Assembly: GCA_019721075.1 (NCBI GenBank)
Contig: JAHEAD010000016.1
Span: forward strand, 1 to 45,623
Origin: Candidatus Sysuiplasma jiujiangense
GTDB taxonomy: Archaea > Thermoplasmatota > Thermoplasmata > Sysuiplasmatales > Sysuiplasmataceae
Direction: 5' to 3'
DNA length: 45,623 nucleotides
Position numbers and translations under genes: made by a program. A model generated the notes under the pieces. The model had not been told where the DNA came from and ran no database searches. It saw only the letters and a list, made by a program, of their open reading frames with translations. Shown here piece after piece: positions 1 through 6,080 of the stretch (the stretch's first letter is position 1; every line of letters starts with the position of its first letter).

Positions 1-120
1 GTGGAGAAAATACAAACCGGTCCTGACGCACACACCCTTACCGTAGATCATCGTCGCGGAAATGTGCACGTCTTCTTGCCTGACGTTTACCTGGATTTAA
101 TACTGGCAGACAGGACCTGA
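1..120 (+). CDS. C-terminal end of a probable beta-propeller (YncE-like) protein, cut by the window edge
   Basis: Frame 1 is open from the first base to a TGA at 118-120, giving 39 residues. The stretch AHTLTVDHRRGNVHVFLPD resembles the last blade of YncE/SMP-30-type beta-propellers, where an 'AHTLAVD...G.V.V' strand pair ends the protein. The peptide is too short for a firm family call and the start lies outside the window. The gene converges on the cyclase gene, whose stop is at 219. The roughly 100 bases between them hold no recognisable gene. Confidence 0.45.
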   Translation: MEKIQTGPDAHTLTVDHRRGNVHVFLPDVYLDLILADRT

Positions 121-218
121 CGGCATAGAAGCACTGTTTTTCCGGGGATATTCAATAGGCTGACGGTATGTTGCCATGGTATTCCATTAATATTTTAAGC
201 GAATCCCGACCGGCCCAT

Positions 219-881
219 TCAGCGAATATTTAACACGTTGGCGAGCGGCGGATCGAAAAGCACGGCGCGTGCAGGCGCTGCCTCCCGTCCTTCGAGCTTG
301 ACCGGCATTGCTGAAAGCGTGTATCTGCCCGGTTTCACACCTTTGAGTACCAGACCTTCGATTATGGGTATCCCCTCCCTGAGCAGGGTATGGTGAACCG
401 GAGCCGCAGTGGAGCCGAATTTCTCCACCGACAGATAATCTATCCCGACCACAGGCACCCTCATTTCCACGAGTCTTTCCGCTGTCTCCGCCTCCAGATA
501 GACGAAGTCTCTGGTAAATTTCCTGCCATAGAGAAGCGAATTGGATGTCTTGAAGAGGACTCCGTCGCCGTCCCGTATCGCCTTCCTCCTGAACACGTCA
601 GGGCGGATTGTCCTTCCCCTCGTCTCCACCACCTGAACGTTGCAGAAGAAGTGTCGAGGCGAAACGAGATCGATTGTCGTGCCGCCATCGATGAAATGCA
701 GTGGCGCGTCGATGTGGGTGCCCGTGTGAACGCCCTCATGGATTTCCGTCAGGTTCACGCCGTCCCCTGAGGCGAGGCTCATTGCCCATGTCATGGACAG
801 CGGGGGATTTCCCTCATAGATCGGGATGCGTTCGCTGACAGCAGCGGAAATGTCGATGATCCTTGAGCTGATTTCATTCAT
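219..881 (-). CDS. Cyclase-family metal-dependent hydrolase (KynB-like fold)
   Basis: 220 residues, normal length for the cyclase family (PF04199), which includes bacterial kynurenine formamidase and other metal-dependent amidases and lactonases. The signature HTGTHIDAPLHF is at residues 52-63, and its His/His/Asp/His are the usual Zn/Mn ligands. The start ATG at 881 overlaps the stop of the GH15 gene by 4 nt (ATGA), so translation is probably coupled. There is no signal peptide, so it is cytoplasmic. No tryptophan-degradation genes are nearby. Its place as third gene after glucose dehydrogenase and a glucose-releasing hydrolase makes hydrolysis of a sugar lactone or related ring a reasonable guess, but that is inference. 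The family call is solid and the substrate is unknown. Confidence 0.85.
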   Translation of the reverse strand: MNEISSRIIDISAAVSERIPIYEGNPPLSMTWAMSLASGDGVNLTEIHEGVHTGTHIDAPLHFIDGGTTIDLVSPRHFFCNVQVVETRGRTIRPDVFRRKAIRDGDGVLFKTSNSLLYGRKFTRDFVYLEAETAERLVEMRVPVVGIDYLSVEKFGSTAAPVHHTLLREGIPIIEGLVLKGVKPGRYTLSAMPVKLEGREAAPARAVLFDPPLANVLNIR

Positions 882-2857
882 TTTATCAATCCCAGTGTTT
901 TCGATTTTTCTATATATCTGTCGACCGCATCAACAAATGCTGCGTGACTCCATGTCAGGGGGGAAACGGAAAGCGGAGAACCGGTGTGCGGATCTATCTG
1001 TTCCGCCATGATACCGCTTGGAGAGGCATGGTCCGCAGCCCACTTGATGAGTCCGAGCGCAATGGAAAGAGATGCGGCATCCTTTGCCACCGCAGTGTAC
1101 CAGTCCGCAAGCCAGAGCGTGCAGATGAACCACGGATTGCCCTGGATGTCGTTGCCGGAAGCGGATCTCTGATAATAATCTCCCTCATATCTTGCAATTC
1201 CTCCGATATTGCCCCTGACCCACAGGCGTTCCTGTATCGCGTGCATGGTTCCGGCAACCATCGGATCATCCGCAGGGAGAACGCCGAAATAGAATATTCC
1301 GGAAAGGCTTGCGTCCACCGCACTGTCCCTGTAGAGCTTTCCGTCCTGCCCCATCAGGAGACCGCGTATGAATCTGTGATCGCTCCTGCTGTAGAGCTGC
1401 TCGATGATTGCAGCCTTCATCCTTTCGGCTGCGGCAGAATATCTCTTGGCTATGTTCATCTCGCCGAAGCTCTCGCTGAATTTTGCAGCCGCCATCAGGC
1501 CGGCATAATTGGCGGAACAGGTAAATGTGAAAACACCCCTCCTTTCCTCCCAGAGATCATAACTGTCCAGCGGAAGACCTGTATCCAGGTCCACGTAGGA
1601 TGAGATGAAATCCGCCGAATTCTTTATCAGCGGCCTGTAAAGCGGTTTTATGAACTCCACATCGCCGCATTTCTCAAAATGATTCCACAGTGCATAGAGC
1701 ACCAGGGAGGTTTCGTCTTCCTGAATCGGCAGGGACGGTTTCCCGTTCAGGACCCAGGGATGCCAGCTGCTTGCAAATGAGCCGTTGGGATTGTACTTCT
1801 GAAGGAAATAGCCTCTGTGACTGATACCCCTCATGCAGAATTCAAAAAAGCGGGAAGCCGGATAGCTGTAGCCTGCATTGTCGAGGGCCAGGCTTACGAG
1901 CGCGCCGTCCCGCGGCCAGACATAGCTGTATGTATCCCTGTTGAATCTCAGCAGATCAGTATCGTTTGCGGCAAGTATGCCGCCGTTCCGGTCCAGATTT
2001 GTGGCAATGGCAAGCAGACTCCTCCTGTACAGCCTCCTCATGTAGTCAGGGAGGCCCTCGAACTGCCTGTGCTGCTTGCTGCACCAGAGTTTCCAGTAGT
2101 TACCGGTTCGCTCTATGAACTTTTCGACGCCGCGGGATCTTACAAGATTCTGGAGCTTGTCAACGCTGTCGTAGTCTGTCCCGGCGAGCATGTAATAATA
2201 CCCCTGCTTTGATGCACCCGCCTTTACCCTGAAAATAACGCCCAAAACGGAGTCGACTGAGCCCTGTGAGATGGTGTTTCCCGAAAGTATGCCGTCCTCT
2301 GCATCACGCCAGGTCCCCTCCTTGCCGGCCATTTCCTTCTGCCCGCACGCGAACATGTCGATACCGCCGTTTCCTTCAGCACCTGCGTCCATGAGGAAAT
2401 AGCGCTGGTCCTTGTAATGTATTATAACGTTCAGCTGAGGATCGAAATATGCCGTGTCGCCGATATCGTTTCCGTACAGATGAAAATCGTGATGGAAAAA
2501 CAGGCGGATTTCGGCATCTGTATCCGCCGTCCTCCTGACGTCGATCTTTCTCACCATCGCATCTATTACAAAATCAACGGCATCGTTGAAACGTATCTCA
2601 ACACCAAGCCCCGGATTGCTGAGCAGCACGTCGGTCACCAGCTCGTCCTCGACGTACTGGAGGCTCTTGTTCCATCCGGGACCGTCGATCCAGCTGAACG
2701 ATCCGTTGACCCAGACACCTATTCTGAATTTGTGCCCCACGCTGTGATTCTCATCGCCTATGAACGGGAAGTATATGTCCCGTATCAGATAATCACGATC
2801 AAACGCAATGAGCAGCTTCTCGTTTCCAATCGGTACATCCCTTGGCAGGCAGATCAC
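878..2857 (-). CDS. Glycoside hydrolase family 15 (trehalase/glucoamylase type)
   Basis: 659 residues with an N-terminal beta-sandwich (about 1-270) and a C-terminal (alpha/alpha)6 barrel, as in archaeal GH15 enzymes. Diagnostic motifs are YSYVWPRDGALV (substrate pocket), DLWEERRGVFTFT near residue 435, which carries the general acid Glu, and AEQIDPHTGSPLSVSPLTWSHA near 618, which carries the general base Glu. Both catalytic Glu are present. No signal peptide is seen. In Thermoplasma relatives, GH15 proteins of this layout are trehalases, while others hydrolyse maltooligosaccharides; sequence alone does not decide. The start is a GTG in the overlap GTGA with the end of the glucose dehydrogenase gene, preceded by GGGAG. 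Either substrate would release glucose for the dehydrogenase encoded just upstream. Confidence 0.93.
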   Translation of the reverse strand: MICLPRDVPIGNEKLLIAFDRDYLIRDIYFPFIGDENHSVGHKFRIGVWVNGSFSWIDGPGWNKSLQYVEDELVTDVLLSNPGLGVEIRFNDAVDFVIDAMVRKIDVRRTADTDAEIRLFFHHDFHLYGNDIGDTAYFDPQLNVIIHYKDQRYFLMDAGAEGNGGIDMFACGQKEMAGKEGTWRDAEDGILSGNTISQGSVDSVLGVIFRVKAGASKQGYYYMLAGTDYDSVDKLQNLVRSRGVEKFIERTGNYWKLWCSKQHRQFEGLPDYMRRLYRRSLLAIATNLDRNGGILAANDTDLLRFNRDTYSYVWPRDGALVSLALDNAGYSYPASRFFEFCMRGISHRGYFLQKYNPNGSFASSWHPWVLNGKPSLPIQEDETSLVLYALWNHFEKCGDVEFIKPLYRPLIKNSADFISSYVDLDTGLPLDSYDLWEERRGVFTFTCSANYAGLMAAAKFSESFGEMNIAKRYSAAAERMKAAIIEQLYSRSDHRFIRGLLMGQDGKLYRDSAVDASLSGIFYFGVLPADDPMVAGTMHAIQERLWVRGNIGGIARYEGDYYQRSASGNDIQGNPWFICTLWLADWYTAVAKDAASLSIALGLIKWAADHASPSGIMAEQIDPHTGSPLSVSPLTWSHAAFVDAVDRYIEKSKTLGLIK

Positions 2858-3945
2858 TCTCCCTTCCAGTCTATTGCCACCTTGATAACTTCCCTGTCCC
2901 TTATCGAATATGCTTTCGAATAATCGGCAGGCGAAAACCTGTGTGAAAGTATCTTGTCCAGTATTCCGGGAAAACGCCTGTTGATTTCCACCATATCAAG
3001 AAGAGCTGTCCTGAAATAACTTATGTTTGCATTGACAATGCCGACAACAATGGCATTGTTGAGCACAATGGAGCGCATTATCTGGACAGCGGGCATCTGA
3101 TAGTTCTGAGCTCCGCCGGGAATACCGGTAAGTGCCATAATCCCGTTCGGAGCGAGACCTGGAACGCTGTCGAGTCCGACTATAGCATCGCCCGTCGCCT
3201 CGATTATGAAATCGAACTTGCCGACGGATTTGGCAAGGTCTGCTATCGCGCCGGCACCCGAATTGAAATGCCGGACACCCGCGGAAATGAGCAGCTGTGC
3301 CCTTAATGTCGTGTCGTCATGCCTGTCTGCTGCCCATACCTCGAACCCCCTTATTCTCAGGGCGAGTGCGGCAAGCAGACCGACTGGGCCCGTTCCGAGA
3401 ACAAGCGCCTTTCTGCAGGAAAAATCGCCTCCGCAGTCCCATTTGACTCTCTGCTGCAGGTTGAGTGACTGGATAATGGCCTTCTCCCCGATTGTCATCG
3501 GTTCGGTGAGCACCGCCGCGTCTCCTATCCCTGAGGGTACGGATGCAAGGTATTCCGGCACTTCGGCAACGAGTTCACAGTTGTATCCGTTGAGACCTTT
3601 TATTCCCCTCTCCTTGTATTTTCCGGTAAAACACATGTCCGACTGACCATGCAGACAGCTCCAGCACTCTCCGCATCCTCTTCTGACAGTCGGTATTACC
3701 ATGTCACCCTTTCTGAAAGCGCTGTTGCCCGGCTCGACGACCCTGCACAGAGCTTCATGGCCGATTATCAGCATGTTCTGCCCCGGCGGCGCCTCGCCAT
3801 AGAAGGCTGAAATGATCTCCCTGTCGGTTCCGCAAATGCCCACAAGCTCAGGCGCAAGCAGCAGTTCACTTCCGGACGCGCCAGGCTCAGGAGCTTCGGT
3901 CAGAAAAACGCCCGGAGTTCCGGGTTTCACGGCAATGGCTTTCAT
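2854..3945 (-). CDS. gdh: Zinc-dependent glucose/aldose 1-dehydrogenase (medium-chain)
   Basis: 363 residues, typical for the archaeal glucose dehydrogenase branch of the MDR family. It oxidises glucose to gluconolactone with NAD(P)+, the first step of the non-phosphorylative Entner-Doudoroff pathway. Catalytic zinc residues are Cys38, Asp41, His63 and Glu64 (GICGTD, GHEA). A structural zinc loop is formed by Cys91, 94, 97 and 105. The Rossmann motif is GTGPVGLLAALAL. The chosen ATG (3943-3945) gives the standard MKAIAV start and has a TATA box about 30 nt upstream, implying a nearly leaderless mRNA. A longer reading to 4152 would add 69 residues that look like antisense of the upstream gene. 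It is first gene of the operon with GH15 and the cyclase. Use of galactose as well is possible. Confidence 0.93.
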   Translation of the reverse strand: MKAIAVKPGTPGVFLTEAPEPGASGSELLLAPELVGICGTDREIISAFYGEAPPGQNMLIIGHEALCRVVEPGNSAFRKGDMVIPTVRRGCGECWSCLHGQSDMCFTGKYKERGIKGLNGYNCELVAEVPEYLASVPSGIGDAAVLTEPMTIGEKAIIQSLNLQQRVKWDCGGDFSCRKALVLGTGPVGLLAALALRIRGFEVWAADRHDDTTLRAQLLISAGVRHFNSGAGAIADLAKSVGKFDFIIEATGDAIVGLDSVPGLAPNGIMALTGIPGGAQNYQMPAVQIMRSIVLNNAIVVGIVNANISYFRTALLDMVEINRRFPGILDKILSHRFSPADYSKAYSIRDREVIKVAIDWKGE

Positions 3946-3969
3946 AATTATGAGCTTGAACACCACTGA

Positions 3970-3979
3970 ATTATTAAAT
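3970..3979 (-). promoter_or_regulatory. TATA box for the gdh-GH15-cyclase operon
   Basis: Read on the minus strand, ATTTAATAAT is centred about 30 nt before the gdh ATG, which predicts transcription starting within a few bases of that codon. The box overlaps the TAA stop (3974-3976) of the upstream gene, so the operon promoter is embedded in its neighbour's last codons. Confidence 0.6.
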
Positions 3980-4375
3980 GCTCGTGTTTTTGAAAACGTA
4001 GCGATTGAGTATGGCATCGAGCGCTGCGTGCGTCTCGGCCGGATTCTCCGCAGATTTGAGTATATCCGTCCCGCAGACGTGAATCGCGAGCGAAGTGTTC
4101 TCGTTGAACAGGGAAAACGACTGGAAATGGATACTGGCCCTCTTCGACTCAATGTCCATCAGTTTATCTCCCAATTCCACGATTTTATGTTCAAGTTCTT
4201 TCAGTTCAATTTCAGCTGATTCATTTGTCCTCCGAAGGTTGTGGATGGCTCTGCTCATCTCTGAGGCGCCCGGCAGCAGTTCGGTTCCCTTCCTTTCGCC
4301 GGTAAACTGAAGGAGGATGGAGATTGCAACCCGCTCAGCGTATTTTTGACTGACGCACCGAATTGCCATCACCAC
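3974..4375 (-). CDS. Uncharacterised helical protein, second of an overlapping pair
   Basis: 133 residues if it begins at the GTG at 4375; an ATG two codons later (4369) is an equal choice. No family is recognised. Residues about 45-85 are charged with heptad spacing (RRTNESAEIELKELEHKIVE), suggesting a coiled coil. The C-terminal third (SLAIHVCGTDILKS) looks like a small folded segment. It starts inside the preceding gene (41-nt overlap, different frame), so it is either translationally coupled or the second half of one protein broken by a frameshift. Its stop codon lies in the TATA box of gdh. Confidence 0.55.
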   Translation of the reverse strand: MVMAIRCVSQKYAERVAISILLQFTGERKGTELLPGASEMSRAIHNLRRTNESAEIELKELEHKIVELGDKLMDIESKRASIHFQSFSLFNENTSLAIHVCGTDILKSAENPAETHAALDAILNRYVFKNTSI

Positions 4376-4718
4376 CGTCTACCAGAGAGATAAGAAATCT
4401 GTTGTCCTGGAGATATGTTCCGTAATTGTTCAACTCTTTTTTGAAATTCACCTCTGCCGATTCGAGTCTGGAGGTTATTGATGACAGCCTGTTCACCGAA
4501 TCTGAAAGCTTCGCCTCAATTCTGATGTGCTCCAGTTTAGCGCGTGCAAGCTGTATTGCAGCATCGAGAGCTTCAGGCTCGATTCTGCGCATTGCGTCCG
4601 TGGATAAAATGTTCAACCTCTCTGCATCGATGCCGGTTTCATGCAATATGGAGATGCTCAGGTCACGCATACGGCTGTCTCTGAGCCGCGCGAGAATCTT
4701 TTCAATGCTATGCATCAT
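4335..4718 (-). CDS. Uncharacterised helical protein, first of an overlapping pair
   Basis: 127 residues, almost entirely helical by composition, with a likely coiled coil over about 55-105. No known domain is recognised. The ATG at 4716-4718 lies about 23-26 nt after a clear TATA box, so this is the likely start of a leaderless transcript; a second ATG follows directly. The end overlaps the next gene by 41 nt in another frame. Both halves have ordinary codon use for this window, so both look translated. Whether they make two subunits or one frameshifted protein cannot be settled here. Confidence 0.6.
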   Translation of the reverse strand: MMHSIEKILARLRDSRMRDLSISILHETGIDAERLNILSTDAMRRIEPEALDAAIQLARAKLEHIRIEAKLSDSVNRLSSITSRLESAEVNFKKELNNYGTYLQDNRFLISLVDGGDGNSVRQSKIR

Positions 4719-4734
4719 ACTTGATCCGTGCCTG

Positions 4735-4745
4735 TTTTATAAATA
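4735..4745 (-). promoter_or_regulatory. TATA box for the helical-protein pair
   Basis: TATTTATAAAA on the minus strand, centred about 23 nt upstream of the ATG at 4718. This spacing predicts a leaderless mRNA. Confidence 0.6.
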
Positions 4746-4787
4746 CAATTGCAGCCTGGTTTACGGTTGCAGGCACGGTATGAACAG

Positions 4788-5645
4788 TCAGCTGAAGAGA
4801 CCGGCAAGGACAGCCATATCCGCGTTGCTGAATAGATTCCTGCCAAGTTCGGCATTCTGGAAGACATGTTCCGGGTTTGAAGCCCTCGGTATTGGAAATA
4901 CATTTTCGCCCTTTGATATCAGGTAGTTGAGACCGACCTGCGCGATGGTCGCAAGACCGTATTTCTTTCTGATTGATTCGAGTGAGGAATGCGTCTCCCC
5001 GCCAGCCGGTTTTGCCAGTTTTCCGTGGGCGACTGGAAAATAGGCCATCAGCGCTATGCCGTTTTCAGTGCAGTGAGGAAGTATTTCATTCTCGACGTCC
5101 CTGTGCATCATGTTGTAGTGCATCTGGGTTGAAGCGAGCTGGTATTTTTTGAGTGCGCTCTCCGCTTCCCTCATTTTATCCAGCGAAAAATTGCTTATGC
5201 CGATGTATCTGATTTTCCCCTCGTCAACGAGTTTCTCCATCGCGCCCATTGTTTCAGAAAGCGGAATGCTCTGCCTGGGAAAGTGAATCTGGTAAAGGTC
5301 GATATAGTCCAGTTCGAGTCTCCTGAGACTCCTCTCGCAGGATCTGATTACCTTCCCGAACTTCAGATGTGTCGGGAAAACCTTGGTTGCAATGAAAAGT
5401 TTCTCCCGATCATAGCCTTTTACAGCCTCGGCCACAAGGGCTTCGCTTTTATAGAATTCTGCAGTATCAATAAGGTTTATCCCTGCATCGATGCCCGTGC
5501 GCAGGGCCCTGATAATCTCTGTTCGGCGCAACCTGAAGCCAAAAAGAGACGCAACTGTTATCCATCTGAAATCATAGTAAGTTCCCATTCCGACCGTTGA
5601 AACCTTTACGCCCGTTCTGCCAAAATACCTGTAAAGCACAGGCAC
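4788..5645 (-). CDS. Aldo/keto reductase
   Basis: About 285 residues. It opens with YRYFGRTGVKVSTVGMGTY, the usual first strand of the AKR barrel. The catalytic tetrad is visible: Asp and Tyr in NLIDTAEFYKSE, Lys in FIATKVFPTH and His in LYQIHFP. It probably reduces an aldehyde or ketone with NADPH in the cytoplasm; the substrate is unknown. The start is uncertain. A TTG at 5657 and GTG codons at 5645 and 5639 are all in frame. A TATA-like CTATTTATCC at about 5665-5675 would favour a leaderless start at 5645 or 5639. A second TATA-like element near 5713-5722 leaves room for the TTG. The 33-residue membrane protein gene is 85 nt upstream on the same strand. Confidence 0.88.
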   Translation of the reverse strand: MPVLYRYFGRTGVKVSTVGMGTYYDFRWITVASLFGFRLRRTEIIRALRTGIDAGINLIDTAEFYKSEALVAEAVKGYDREKLFIATKVFPTHLKFGKVIRSCERSLRRLELDYIDLYQIHFPRQSIPLSETMGAMEKLVDEGKIRYIGISNFSLDKMREAESALKKYQLASTQMHYNMMHRDVENEILPHCTENGIALMAYFPVAHGKLAKPAGGETHSSLESIRKKYGLATIAQVGLNYLISKGENVFPIPRASNPEHVFQNAELGRNLFSNADMAVLAGLFS

Positions 5646-5741
5646 GGAAACAGGCAAAAGCGGATAAATAGATAGCTGTACGGAGAGCGCCTGGAGAAAG
5701 CATTCGCCTGAAGGATATAAATGCCCTGAACTGAAGTGAAT

Positions 5742-5843
5742 TTATTGCCTTCCGGATACGTAGTACACTGCCCAGGCAAACCACATGTTGAAGACTACGG
5801 CCCCAAGAATAACGACCGCTATTATTGCAATACCTGTGTCCAT
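5742..5843 (-). CDS. 33-residue single-span membrane protein
   Basis: ATG at 5841-5843 to TAA at 5742-5744. After MDTG comes a run of hydrophobic residues (IAIIAVVILGAVVF) and an aromatic stretch NMWFAWAVYYVSGR, giving one membrane helix with an aromatic belt. GGGGGG lies 4 nt before the ATG as a Shine-Dalgarno sequence, and a TATA box is centred about 52 nt upstream. These two signals together argue for a real gene. Size and layout recall small accessory subunits of membrane complexes (CydX- or KdpF-like), but no sequence match is recognised and no such complex is adjacent. Confidence 0.6.
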   Translation of the reverse strand: MDTGIAIIAVVILGAVVFNMWFAWAVYYVSGRQ

Positions 5844-5890
5844 CCGACCCCCCGCTATCAATATTGACAATAATGCCATAACCCGATCCT

Positions 5891-5900
5891 GCTTAAATAA
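5891..5900 (-). promoter_or_regulatory. TATA box for the 33-residue membrane protein
   Basis: TTATTTAAGC on the minus strand. Transcription would start near 5870, giving a leader of about 25 nt that contains the G-rich ribosome binding site. Confidence 0.55.
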
Positions 5901-5994
5901 CTACCCGTTAACCGCCGGGAACATCGCACAATGCCAGCCTGCGCAGGATTGAAGGCGCTGTCTCTGTCTCCCGGACGCCCTGACTGTATATATA

Positions 5995-6059
5995 CGGACA
6001 GCAGCGTCGCCGGCACCGCCTTCCCGCTCTAGGGTATTCGGCGTGCTGTCTGCTGTCCG
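5995..6059 (-). terminator. Long inverted repeat just after the binding-protein gene
   Basis: CGGACAGCAG (5995-6004) and CTGCTGTCCG (6050-6059) are perfect 10-bp complements, separated by 45 GC-rich nt that can fold further. It begins 22 nt past the stop of the ABC binding-protein gene, so a 3' end or transcript-stabilising structure is likely. No T-tract follows in the minus direction; the palindrome GTATATATAC comes next. Confidence 0.45.
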
Positions 6060-6080
6060 GCAAAGACCGTTGCGTGGAGT

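Noticed and set aside
1817-2212. Long frames opposite the GH15 gene, and similar antisense frames across the window
   Set aside because: They follow from codon bias in the real genes, lack start signals, and their products show no family features.
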